Of a stretch of DNA of 64,000 nucleotides, positions 53,801 through 61,986 are shown in pieces. Source of the DNA: a virus. The position numbers were made by a program, and so were the translations under genes. The first letter of the stretch is position 1, and the number at the start of each line of letters is the position of its first letter. The stretch is from the IMG/VR virus record IMGVR_UViG_3300042731_009849, positions 1-64,000 of that record. One strand, written 5' to 3'. The notes beneath the pieces are model-generated. The model searched no databases. It saw nothing but the letters and a program-made list of their open reading frames with translations, and was not told where the DNA came from.

Positions 53801-55535
53801 TGTTGTAAGCAGGTACTCTTCCAGTACTACTCGTGCAGCTATAGGCGTTTATGCTTATGATACTTCTGATATTACGGATTTATCGATTACAGGAAACACT
53901 TTCCGAGGGTTGCATACTGGTGTATTGTTTGAGTACGATGCAGCGCTGTATAATGTATCTATCTCTTCAAATAATTTTAGAGAGATGTACGGTAGTATGG
54001 TAAACGTAGCTGCGATCACTTGTTCAGGTGTTTCTATCTCGAACAACACCGCAAGCGATTTCAGGTACAGCTCCTCTTCATTATCTTCCTACCCTTATAT
54101 AGCAGGAATAAGAGTGGCAGTTGGGGGGGTTGGTTCTTCCGTTGATGGGTTGGTTATATCAGGGAACAACCTGTCAGATTTCCAGTCATCTGATGTGTCC
54201 TTAGGCGGTATACTCATCAACTGCAGTTCCCAATGTAATACTAGGTCAATAACAATAAACAGTAATGTTTTTGATTCTTTTGAGTATACCTCTTCTTCAA
54301 AACTTCCTTTATATGGAATTTCGGCAGCGATAAATGGAGTTAATATTTATAATGTAGATATTTCTAAAAATATATTTTCCGGGTTCTTTTCTACAAATTA
54401 TCATGTAACTATGATGAATCTGTTAAGCAACCCTTCGTCAGGTACAAAATCAACGTTTACAGTGGAAGGTAATTCTATTGGGTACACTATATTCAATGAC
54501 ACTGGAGCAGACAGTGTTCAGTCATATGGCATTTCGTTAGCAGGTAATTCAAGTGCAGGGAAGGCGGTTGTTCAAGGGAATACAATAAATGTTAAATCTT
54601 CCTATGTAGATACTTCTTCTGCATCATACAAGCCTGTTGCATTAAAGCTTTCTGGCTTTTTGGAATTTCTTTTGGCAGATAATGTTATAGATTACCTGGA
54701 CTCAGGATCTTATTATGCTTTGAGTGGGGGCGGTATTGTAATTGAAGAAGCCTTGGCTACAGGAGAGATCAGAGGAAACTCTATAAAAGCTCATCAGTGG
54801 GGTATTACGTTAAATGAGTGTAATGGTGTGCGGGTTCTTTCTAATAAAATACAGAGCAGTACTTCAGGGATATTTGCGTCTTTCAATACAGGTTTTGTTG
54901 AAGTATGTGATAACGATGTAGCGCTTATTCCGAGGGCAGATTACCCTTCTGCTGGTTTGAATAATGTACCTAACGGAGCGTGGTGTATTGGAGTATTCTC
55001 TCGGGGAGGTTTTAATATTTCTCGTAATCATACATCTACTACAGATACTGTTGAGCGTATAGGAGGTAACCTTCCAACGGCTACGTACAAAGCATATCAT
55101 ATTATTGCAGAGATTGGTGATTCTGTATCCGCTTCTGTAGGACGAATGTATGTAGTCGATAATAATTATTTAGATATGGTCAGTCAGGGTACCAACTCAG
55201 GAAACTATTCCATGTCCGGTATTTATTTTACAGTAGGTGCCTACTACAATTCAGCAAGAACTCATGCAATTTCGGTACAAGGGAATACTATTGTAGGAGG
55301 AAATTATGTAGGTGGTTCTTTGCCTGTTTTATACAACTCTGCCAACGAGCCTACTGTTATCTATTTCGCGGATCTTCCACTTCCTTCAGCAGGTACGGCC
55401 AGATATGTGATTTCCAATAATATTACTCATCAGACAGAAGTAATTGGGTCCTCACATGTTGCAGTGGTTAGTGATTATAGTTCAATATTCTCTCTAGGTA
55501 CTAATACTGATGCAGTTTTAGTAGCTCCCTGGTAA
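50868..55535 (+). CDS. Tail spike with right-handed beta-helix (1555 aa)
   Basis: The N-terminal 250 residues are typical of baseplate-attachment domains of fibres. The middle holds several beta domains. Residues about 760-1500 contain many Ile-Ser-x-Asn-x-Phe/Ile repeats with Asn ladders, the signature of a parallel beta-helix as in spikes that bind or cut surface polysaccharide. The final 60 residues are a short cap. AAGGAGATATA precedes the ATG. A receptor-binding role is likely; enzyme residues cannot be assigned by eye. Confidence 0.8.
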   Translation: MEGTNFKNGVLVTEVDLDRSEAAKGSQILRTRYDLASRGVVSGGSITVNALNTDRVDIAAFSGYTPRGDYVSATAATNNVPLSSSVAGTRNYVLAIYTEILTGSKPHESNGLTYSTHINASYRIVVLTEAEYNNPSEISPSDNNLANNAVDRALLLGIVTATGGSLTAANIEGPIPFNNLLYTNPVDIPSMAGVNIQFVDVLTETGTGTLEYQYTLSGYQLRWASPGNVAGAWVNWTVDGEKTVTDASGRYISVYMAISQMSTTGTFPFVELIEIVDLYKQDVPRNTAEDWLHRKLRGTGIVSEKNPHGSSLNDLSGESLFLLDEHQDVMHCNGVWKGSTSTVLLPYVIPSSPYDTLGINVPATGDLYYINGKKLTDLDASSFAFTPATAGVVSSMWEVYATDEGGADVNKKMEYPPARLLRGTWIVNSSDNYPAGSYLLKVVVSGTSPLSFFFSWDGGPSVLIKEGSADQVIRLYSANGYQYIDIWVRTASSGITDAYLPSSPGTYQDSITVYDSPSWNDNLLLGNIPYWYDAVTLQTFVGYAPYSVARSVVDRRVFGNICADNISDSFLQDYIYHANDELSASGVLLERDSKGYHSFSYVNTTGFSVSVKGGSSYCRGKRLSSEDTVLTLLANKEFMTYVEAGTGSLQYLNITDDFAGSRLEALRYLVGDGSFRPNVSSDYTATAVYAGQGSPERGVPLHIFTTDSSSLDVTATIELVRNVNEVSDIWSVGSSFKTAFTSLEAAFLYANLYDGSCVEIKVLGDVVVKEEITQPSHVTVSGTSADASVSFANYGTWTPSNYVWRLSSGSIVKDLSISSTVSNVEYIFGINTKVSIQNCVISCTYDTFVFNGASVATVDSVRFVNNTVEAQGLVNPNTFSPSKADYWVVSGNTFYTSNTGFTVQYAGLVAGPFSNSTISNNTFFVEGKGSFVGGAISLYTSSNVSITGNTIEIDESSGSVEEPAIILKETTSVNISGNVVSRYSSSTTRAAIGVYAYDTSDITDLSITGNTFRGLHTGVLFEYDAALYNVSISSNNFREMYGSMVNVAAITCSGVSISNNTASDFRYSSSSLSSYPYIAGIRVAVGGVGSSVDGLVISGNNLSDFQSSDVSLGGILINCSSQCNTRSITINSNVFDSFEYTSSSKLPLYGISAAINGVNIYNVDISKNIFSGFFSTNYHVTMMNLLSNPSSGTKSTFTVEGNSIGYTIFNDTGADSVQSYGISLAGNSSAGKAVVQGNTINVKSSYVDTSSASYKPVALKLSGFLEFLLADNVIDYLDSGSYYALSGGGIVIEEALATGEIRGNSIKAHQWGITLNECNGVRVLSNKIQSSTSGIFASFNTGFVEVCDNDVALIPRADYPSAGLNNVPNGAWCIGVFSRGGFNISRNHTSTTDTVERIGGNLPTATYKAYHIIAEIGDSVSASVGRMYVVDNNYLDMVSQGTNSGNYSMSGIYFTVGAYYNSARTHAISVQGNTIVGGNYVGGSLPVLYNSANEPTVIYFADLPLPSAGTARYVISNNITHQTEVIGSSHVAVVSDYSSIFSLGTNTDAVLVAPW

Positions 55536-55550
55536 TCTTTTTTAAAACTC

Positions 55551-55590
55551 TTGACATTTTTTGTGTAGTGGTTAAGCTTTAACAGCTTAA
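55551..55590 (+). promoter_or_regulatory. Sigma70-like promoter with operator-like hairpin
   Basis: TTGACA at 55551-55556 and TAAGCT at 55573-55578 are spaced by 16 bases. The perfect inverted repeat TTAAGCT/AGCTTAA (55572-55590) covers the -10 and start region and ends directly at the GGAGGT ribosome site of the next gene. Confidence 0.6.
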
Positions 55591-55604
55591 GGAGGTCTAT
55601 CGTT

Positions 55605-56831
55605 TTGCGAAAAGCTAAAGATAAAAACAAAAAACTGACAAAATGGGAAAAGGAATTTTTGACGTGCAAGAGCTGCGGCAGCACTTATTCAACAGAAGGA
55701 GGCCTTCAGAGGCACAAAACACGTGCACATCATTGGTCTGCTAAACCAGATAAAGCGATGCAGGAAAGGGTAGAGGCAGCCCGTAAGGAAGCTTTTAAGC
55801 AGCTCATTGCCCCAGATCTGCCATCTACTGTTGAAGTGGAGTCCAGTGCTGCTTCAGTGCAGCCGGAGTCTCCCAATACTGAGAAAGTTCTGAAAAAGAT
55901 GGTGGATAAGGCGATGAAGGATAGACATCGTAATATCTATTTGAAGACTCAGGAGCTGGAGACCGTTGCGAGGCTTGCGGAGAAAATACCAGTTTTATCT
56001 GAAGAAGACAAGTCAGAACTAAGGAAAGAGCTGTACATTTCTGATTTGGTTGAGAAAGAAAAGAAAGAGACTTTTATAGATCCTGTTGTTTGTGGCATTA
56101 AAGCCGTTCACCCAGGTACTGTTCTCAGGCTGCTGGGGAGGGTGTTGGTGAAGTCTCCCGATAACTCATTTACTTATACAGATATTGATTCCCCTACTGT
56201 CGGACTGGTTTCCAGGAGATGGGCAGACGCTCAGGATGTTATTTACCTGGACGTGTCTACAGACGACGGGGTTTTTGTTGTCAGTGAGTTGCTGGTGATA
56301 CCTGTTTTTGGGGAGTCACAGATAAAGATTCTTCAGTATGGTGAGCATAAGGATCTGTATACTAAAAAATCAATTGGGACCGATGCAGAGTCTCTTAAGT
56401 TCTATAATGCATTGAATCATTATTATGAGGCTCAGGATCGATATGAGTCAGCAAAGAAACATTGGGATTGGGTGAAATATCAGACAGGTTATATTATAAA
56501 AGATTACCTGGAAGAGTACGGGCTGCCTCTGGCAGAAGGTGGTAAAGATCGCCTGATTAAAGACTCAGGCTTTGAAGCCTATTATTCATATGAAGAAGGT
56601 CGTACCAAGCCTATGGTTAGAACTGACGCATTAATTGCAACTTTAAAAAATAAAGGCTTGCGTCATTTGATGAAGACAGAGTATGTTGTTGATGAGCAGC
56701 TCTGGAGAGATTTGAAGAAGCGGGGAGTCTTTACAGAGGACGAAATTGAAATGCTTGAATATAAAAAGACACTAAAGCCTGTTCGTGATCTTACTGTGAA
56801 ACGGATAGATGCTGTGAAGGAGGGTGAATGA
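55605..56831 (+). CDS. C2H2 zinc-finger protein leading the replication operon (408 aa)
   Basis: Residues 21-43 form a C2H2 finger: Cys21, Cys24, then His37 and His42 after a 12-residue loop. A basic N-terminus precedes it, and charged helices follow (about 45-165). Residues 165-400 contain beta strands and helices without recognised motif. The start is a TTG with AAGGAGGT at a good distance. It overlaps the exonuclease gene by four bases. Likely DNA- or RNA-binding; the large C-terminal part is unexplained. Confidence 0.65.
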   Translation: MRKAKDKNKKLTKWEKEFLTCKSCGSTYSTEGGLQRHKTRAHHWSAKPDKAMQERVEAARKEAFKQLIAPDLPSTVEVESSAASVQPESPNTEKVLKKMVDKAMKDRHRNIYLKTQELETVARLAEKIPVLSEEDKSELRKELYISDLVEKEKKETFIDPVVCGIKAVHPGTVLRLLGRVLVKSPDNSFTYTDIDSPTVGLVSRRWADAQDVIYLDVSTDDGVFVVSELLVIPVFGESQIKILQYGEHKDLYTKKSIGTDAESLKFYNALNHYYEAQDRYESAKKHWDWVKYQTGYIIKDYLEEYGLPLAEGGKDRLIKDSGFEAYYSYEEGRTKPMVRTDALIATLKNKGLRHLMKTEYVVDEQLWRDLKKRGVFTEDEIEMLEYKKTLKPVRDLTVKRIDAVKEGE

Positions 56832-58309
56832 AGCGAATAGTGTTGGTTGATGGCAACCCTTTAATGTGGAGAGCTGCATATTCCAAAGGGGTTTCTACGG
56901 TTACTGAGAACATCCTGAAGTATTTTTTCAATATAGTAGGTACTTTTTCTGACTTTGAGTTTATCGTATTTTGGGATGAGGGTAAATCTCGTTGGAGATC
57001 TGATCATTATACGCAGTACAAGGAGCACAGGGAGGAGACCAAGAAAAACTTTGATATGGCAGAGCTTAAGAGGCAGAAAAACGATGCCAGGAAGTATCTG
57101 GAGTACTTTGGTTTACGCAATCTCTGCGTAAATGGTGTGGAGGCGGATGACGTAATAGCAGTACTTTCAGAGTACTTTTCCAAATGTTTGAATTATGATC
57201 AGGTTATTATCGCATCAAAGGATCACGATCTGTGGCAGCTGGTAACAGGATCGGTATCTCTTTACGATCCAATGGGGAGATCTTATACAGATCTGAATGG
57301 GGTCCATGAATACTTTTCAGCAGGACCTGAGGAGATTGGAAGCATCAAAGCCCTTGTGGGAGATCCGTCAGACAACATTAAAGGCGTCAAAGGGATCGGG
57401 GAGAAAACAGCAGGTAAACTTCTTCAGGATTTTGGTGGTCTGGAGGGTCTTATGTCAGCAGAGAATGCCAAGGAACTGAAGAAGAGAAAGACAACTGAAA
57501 AGATTCTCAACCTGTCGGAGGATATGGAGCTCTCCTATCAATTGGTAAAATTACCAAATCTGTATAATTTCTCTTATTACCTCAACGATGAAGAATTGGA
57601 TTCCTTGAAAGATCAATGTACCAGGGTTCTATCGAAGGATTTAATCAGAGCTCGTACAGAAGCGGACCTTCTTGGAATCTCAATGGGCAATTGTCCCCGA
57701 GATGGTTTTAGTGGTCTTGATGCAGAACTGCAGGAGTTCTCCAAAACCTGGTTGAATCCTTTTAGGGTTTACATAGATCTCCTTTTGAAGGACCTTGACA
57801 GATGTATTGCTTCCTGCCAACGGTGCATGACAGGTGTTAAACCTGTTCTTCCTGAAGGTCGTGTAGGCGCTGATTTTATGGTTGTAACACGCTCATCTTC
57901 CTCAGACAGGTCTATGGTGCAGAAAGTTCTTGACGGGCTTGAGATAGCTCCTGAGAGGGTTTGGTGGACGTATGTCAGTAAATGCCCTGGAAAGCTACCT
58001 TTGACTTACGGAAGAATGAAGTGCTGTTCAGATTTTTTGATGACGGAAATCCACAGCATTAAACCTAAGATGATTTTTGCTCTGGGGTTGGAAGCTATGT
58101 CAGTGCTCACTCCTTTGAAAGGAAGGCCTTCAAAGCACTCCGGTGAGATCCTTGACAGGCCTGAAGGAATCTTTGGAAAGGTTGACAGTATTGTTTCAGT
58201 GCTTATAGATCCTGATCTGGCATTGAGGAGTGATCAGCGAAGGGTTGATTGGATGTTTGGTGTGCAGAAGGTTATGGAATTTTTTAGAAAGAAAAGGGAG
58301 CAGCAATGA
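56828..58309 (+). CDS. 5'-3' exonuclease fused to a UDG-like iron-sulfur domain (493 aa)
   Basis: Residues 1-285 are a FEN/PolA-type 5' nuclease: Asp8, Glu-Ala-Asp-Asp at 105-108, Ser-Lys-Asp-His-Asp at 130-134, and Gly-Asp-Pro-Ser-Asp-Asn with the helix-hairpin-helix GVKGIGEKTA at 186-195. Residues 315-485 resemble uracil-DNA glycosylase families 4/5: Cys330, Cys333, Cys386 and Cys399 as iron-sulfur ligands, and a helix with Pro-Lys-Met-Ile-Phe-Ala-Leu-Gly. The usual Gly-Glu-x-Pro-Gly and His-Pro catalytic motifs are not visible. It removes primers or processes DNA ends, while the second domain may only sense DNA. It overlaps both neighbours by four bases. Confidence 0.75.
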   Translation: MKRIVLVDGNPLMWRAAYSKGVSTVTENILKYFFNIVGTFSDFEFIVFWDEGKSRWRSDHYTQYKEHREETKKNFDMAELKRQKNDARKYLEYFGLRNLCVNGVEADDVIAVLSEYFSKCLNYDQVIIASKDHDLWQLVTGSVSLYDPMGRSYTDLNGVHEYFSAGPEEIGSIKALVGDPSDNIKGVKGIGEKTAGKLLQDFGGLEGLMSAENAKELKKRKTTEKILNLSEDMELSYQLVKLPNLYNFSYYLNDEELDSLKDQCTRVLSKDLIRARTEADLLGISMGNCPRDGFSGLDAELQEFSKTWLNPFRVYIDLLLKDLDRCIASCQRCMTGVKPVLPEGRVGADFMVVTRSSSSDRSMVQKVLDGLEIAPERVWWTYVSKCPGKLPLTYGRMKCCSDFLMTEIHSIKPKMIFALGLEAMSVLTPLKGRPSKHSGEILDRPEGIFGKVDSIVSVLIDPDLALRSDQRRVDWMFGVQKVMEFFRKKREQQ

Positions 58310-59103
58310 GTGAAGATTTGGTAAAAGATGTAACATTAACGGGTGATGAGTTTTTCATACTTAATAGAGCTTTTGAGGGAACTTACGGAAGTTTTAAGTC
58401 AGAGGATCAAAGGTTTGATGAGGTGAAATCTTTAGCGCAAAAAGGGCTTGTTTATTGGAGGAGAGGTTTGAGACGGTGTTCTGTAGTTGAATATTTTATC
58501 CACCCTGAGTATGTTTTTTTAGTAGGGAGGGTTGCTTCGCTAGTGCGCAAGTGGTTATCTGGAAAACAACTTAAAGAATTACATTCCATTAAATTTTCCC
58601 ATAAGGATGGTGTTTTGGAAAGTTTGTCGGTAAGCTATCCTTGGGACGGTAGTACTACTTTTCATATAGATACATCAGAGCCTTCTTCGACAGATCATGC
58701 AAACACTCATGATACTTCATGTAGAGATGAGTTAATCTGTGACGTTTGTGGGGGAAATCCAATTTCTGAGAAAAAGGAGGATGGTGTCATTAAAGAAAGC
58801 GTAGTAGAAGTACTTCCATACGAGCTTGAATCTCCTACCCAGGTATCTGACAATCATTACAGGAAAATGAATATTCAGGCCACTGATATTGCTGAGCAGA
58901 TAATGGAGAACAATGTGGATGTTCCTGTAAAGTCTCGGTATCTCGTCTGCATGGGTATTAAACACTTAATCAGACTTGGTCTTAAAAAAGACAACGATTG
59001 GGAGAAGGAGCTGAAGAAGGCTATTAATTATTTTGTCAGAGCTTTGACAGGTAAGTGGGTTTGGCAGGTAGACTTGAATGAATTGTTTGAGAGGGTAAAA
59101 TGA
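58306..59103 (+). CDS. Protein with SaV-like (DUF3310) C-terminal domain (265 aa)
   Basis: Residues about 182-250 follow the DUF3310/SaV pattern: Asp-Asn-His-Tyr at 182-185, Gly-Ile-Lys-His-Leu-Ile-Arg at 217-223 and a Glu-Leu-Lys-Lys-Ala-Ile-Asn-Tyr-Phe helix at 235-243. The domain is common in phage nucleotide-metabolism clusters. The N-terminal 120 residues are unrecognised, and Cys145-Cys148 in the linker could bind metal. It overlaps the thyX gene, which supports a nucleotide-related role. Confidence 0.55.
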   Translation: MSEDLVKDVTLTGDEFFILNRAFEGTYGSFKSEDQRFDEVKSLAQKGLVYWRRGLRRCSVVEYFIHPEYVFLVGRVASLVRKWLSGKQLKELHSIKFSHKDGVLESLSVSYPWDGSTTFHIDTSEPSSTDHANTHDTSCRDELICDVCGGNPISEKKEDGVIKESVVEVLPYELESPTQVSDNHYRKMNIQATDIAEQIMENNVDVPVKSRYLVCMGIKHLIRLGLKKDNDWEKELKKAINYFVRALTGKWVWQVDLNELFERVK

Positions 59104-59750
59104 GTGTTGAATTAATTTATAACAGTCCTGTTTATTTGGTTGCCAGAGCTGTACGGCTCTGTACTGGTACTTTGAGTAAAATGGATTCTACAGTCGATTA
59201 CTTAGGTCTGAAGGATCGAAAAGTAATTGAGGAAAGAATTCTGCAGAGAGGTAAAGACTTCGATCCTCTCAATCCTCCTCATGAATCAGTGCTTGAACAT
59301 GCTGTTTACACATTTGGTATGGATTTTTCACGTGCAGTACTTCAGCAGCTGGCAAAACATCGTATAGCGTCTCCTAGTGTGGAGAGTACCAGGTGGGCAT
59401 TAAAGCGAGTACTTAAAAACGCTTCTCCCGACAAACTGGATGCTTTCTTTACTCATACCGGAGATGCTGAGATAGATGAATCAGTAAGGTCTCAGATTTG
59501 GCAAATAGCCAAATGGTCGAATGCTGAAAAGTGGGATCGTAAACCTAATGATATTATTAAATATGCACTGCCCGAAGCTTTTAAAACGCAGGTGCAATGG
59601 ACAGTAAATGCCAGAAGTCTCCGGAACTGGTTTTGCCTACGGACTTCAAACAGAGCCCTGTGGGAGATTCGCGATATTGCTTATGAAATGGTAGACATGC
59701 TGCCTGAGGATCATAAGTTTTTGTTCTCTGACAGAATTCATGAACGGTAG
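59100..59750 (+). CDS. thyX: Flavin-dependent thymidylate synthase (216 aa)
   Basis: Makes dTMP from dUMP using methylenetetrahydrofolate and FAD. The ThyX signature RHR-x7-S appears as Lys86-His87-Arg88 with Ser96, a conservative Arg-to-Lys change at the first position. A His-Glu-Ser-Val-Leu-Glu-His motif at 61-67 and the Asn-Ala-Arg-Ser-Leu-x-Asn-Trp-Phe strand with Arg-Ala-Leu-Trp-Glu-Ile-Arg near 168-190 also match the family. Length is normal. It overlaps the SaV-like gene by four bases. It supplies thymidine nucleotides for phage synthesis. Confidence 0.9.
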   Translation: MSVELIYNSPVYLVARAVRLCTGTLSKMDSTVDYLGLKDRKVIEERILQRGKDFDPLNPPHESVLEHAVYTFGMDFSRAVLQQLAKHRIASPSVESTRWALKRVLKNASPDKLDAFFTHTGDAEIDESVRSQIWQIAKWSNAEKWDRKPNDIIKYALPEAFKTQVQWTVNARSLRNWFCLRTSNRALWEIRDIAYEMVDMLPEDHKFLFSDRIHER

Positions 59751-59756
59751 TTTGCA

Positions 59757-60179
59757 ATGACTAAAATTATCGTACAAATAGGAAGCGAAAGGTCGAGAAA
59801 ACGGACTCAGATTGTGGAAGCTTTTGTAAATGATGAACCGGTTTCCTGGGACTCCGGTGAAGGGAAATTCATAACATCTTTTGCAGAAGCTCAGCAGAGA
59901 GGTCTTCGTTGGTATATGTCAAAGTTTGATTTGGAAGACGGGGATCAGATTAAACTAGTTGTTAAAACGTTCATTACTGATGCGGGGAAAGATGAAGACT
60001 TGACGTTTGAGAATGTATATTATGTCAACTCTTCAGTGGATGTAGAGGAGATCTCTAACCCGAAAGTGGGTAAACGGGGTTATCCTCTTCTTAAAGGTAG
60101 GTTGCAGGAGGTGTATTCCTTCAGTGCAGCAGATGAGCGCGAACAGGAAATTGAAGATTTTTTAAATGAGGGGTTCTAG
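59757..60179 (+). CDS. Unknown protein between thyX and the SNF2 helicase (140 aa)
   Basis: A mixed alpha/beta protein with a basic N-terminal strand and an acidic C-terminal tail; no Cys pair or known motif. Ribosome site is weak (GGTAGTTTGCA), and its stop overlaps the helicase GTG. Probably co-expressed with the helicase. Function unknown. Confidence 0.6.
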   Translation: MTKIIVQIGSERSRKRTQIVEAFVNDEPVSWDSGEGKFITSFAEAQQRGLRWYMSKFDLEDGDQIKLVVKTFITDAGKDEDLTFENVYYVNSSVDVEEISNPKVGKRGYPLLKGRLQEVYSFSAADEREQEIEDFLNEGF

Positions 60180-61978
60180 TGCTGCAAACCAGAACTGACG
60201 GGAAATTTTTTCTTGTAAAAATTGATCCTGCTGATCCTAATTACAGGACCTGTTACATGATTATACGATCACTGTTATCGACGTATGAGAATGTAACAGG
60301 TGAGTGGGTAGTGGATTATGCGGATTTTAAAGTACTGAAACGAAAACTTGATGAAGCTGGTCTGGTTGAAGGTCGTACAGCTTCCTCTGAGGCATTTGCA
60401 TTGCTGAAGCATTATTCCAAGATGGAAGCTTTCAACCAGAGATTAAAGCATGGAGAGTACAACGGTAAGGTTCTGGAACTGCTTGACGGTAAGCTAAAAA
60501 CCGTACCTTATGAGGATCAGCTATCAGGTATTGCTTTCCTGTACAAAAATCCTAGAAGCATGCTTATGGATTCAATGGGTATTGGTAAGACTCTACAAGC
60601 CCTGGCAGTATCTGCTATAGTATCCTCAGAGTCATCCAGGACGCTTGTAGTAGCCCCTCTGCCGGTACTTCTGGGTTTTGAGAAGGAAGTACTAGAGCAT
60701 ACCTATTTGAAACCTTACGTAGTACCTTCAGGGCGCAAGGCAGCTGCTAAAGCTCTCAAGAAGAACTTAAAAGGTGACTGGAATGTGCTGCTTGTTCATC
60801 CTGAAAATATCATAGGGTATAAAAAAGAACTTGAGAGTGAACTTACCGGTATTATTTGCAGGATTCCTTTTGAGACAGTACTGATAGACGAGTTCCATTG
60901 GTATAAAAATACTGATGCAAAGAGATCGAAAGTTCTGTCAAGCATGCTCAGGCGCATAAAGACTTTGGAAGGTAAACCTCCCAGGGTGCATCCTATGACA
61001 GGTACTCTTGTGTCTGAGAATCCATTGAATGCATACTTTGCTCTTCAGATTATGGGTAACGGTAACCTTCCGACACAGGTAAAGTACGAGAAGTATTTTA
61101 ATATTATTAAGGAAATACAGGTACCTCGTATGGATCCTAAGACAGGCAAGACCTACAAGATCAGTATACCTAAAGTGGTTGGCTACAAAAATCTTGATAT
61201 TCTCAGAGAGAGGTTGGAGTCCTGCTCTATCCGGAGAACCAAAGCAGATCTGAAAGGTTTCCCTGACAAGACAATGCAGACAAGAACTGTAATACTCTCA
61301 GGAAGGCAGAAAACCTTGTACAAGGATCTGTCTGATGGCGTTAAAAGCTCCTTGACAGATCGGGAAGATCTGGATACGTTTTTTTCTGTCAATAATGCAG
61401 GGATCAGGTTGATACAGCTGCTTAACCATCCAAGGTTAATCGGTGAAGCTACGAAGTCCGCCAAATATGAAGCCTTGTCTGAGATCCTGGAGGAGGTCCT
61501 TTCAGATCCTGATCAGAAGATAATACTGTGGACAGAATACAGAGCTGCGGTAGATCTGATTCATGAGCTGTGGAATGATCAGTATGGTGTAATGAAGCTG
61601 TACGGTGGAGTTGACATCGATGAGGATCTTGAGAAAAAGTTTGTATACGGTAATGAGATTAGGATTGCGGCAGCACTTCCTAAGAAAGCAGGTACAGGTG
61701 TGGATTTTCTGGCAAGAGCTCGTACAAGCGTTTTTATAGACTATATCAGGTCTTCAACAGAGAAGAACCAGTCTATTGACAGGATTCACAGAAGAGTGAA
61801 AACAGAGGGAGAGTTGACCTGGTTGGACAAGATGCGAGCACAACCTTGTACCATTATTCAGCTGCAGGCTAAAGGTACTGTGGATGAGTACATTGCTGAG
61901 AGAATGAGGGAGAAGGATTCGATGTCTGAAACAGTAACGCCTTCAATATCCAAAAAATCAATTTCTAAATTTCTGTAG
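60179..61978 (+). CDS. SNF2-type helicase/ATPase (599 aa)
   Basis: A superfamily 2 translocase. Walker A is MGIGKT at 133-138, motif II is Asp-Glu-Phe-His at 237-240, motif III is Thr-Gly-Thr-Leu near 275-280, and motif VI is Gln-Ser-Ile-Asp-Arg-Ile-His-Arg-Arg near 545-555. The N-terminal 110 residues are a separate domain of the kind that precedes SNF2 cores in small HARP/SMARCAL1-like proteins. The start is a GTG overlapping the previous stop. It may remodel replication or recombination intermediates. Confidence 0.85.
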   Translation: MLQTRTDGKFFLVKIDPADPNYRTCYMIIRSLLSTYENVTGEWVVDYADFKVLKRKLDEAGLVEGRTASSEAFALLKHYSKMEAFNQRLKHGEYNGKVLELLDGKLKTVPYEDQLSGIAFLYKNPRSMLMDSMGIGKTLQALAVSAIVSSESSRTLVVAPLPVLLGFEKEVLEHTYLKPYVVPSGRKAAAKALKKNLKGDWNVLLVHPENIIGYKKELESELTGIICRIPFETVLIDEFHWYKNTDAKRSKVLSSMLRRIKTLEGKPPRVHPMTGTLVSENPLNAYFALQIMGNGNLPTQVKYEKYFNIIKEIQVPRMDPKTGKTYKISIPKVVGYKNLDILRERLESCSIRRTKADLKGFPDKTMQTRTVILSGRQKTLYKDLSDGVKSSLTDREDLDTFFSVNNAGIRLIQLLNHPRLIGEATKSAKYEALSEILEEVLSDPDQKIILWTEYRAAVDLIHELWNDQYGVMKLYGGVDIDEDLEKKFVYGNEIRIAAALPKKAGTGVDFLARARTSVFIDYIRSSTEKNQSIDRIHRRVKTEGELTWLDKMRAQPCTIIQLQAKGTVDEYIAERMREKDSMSETVTPSISKKSISKFL

Positions 61979-61986
61979 GAGGATCT

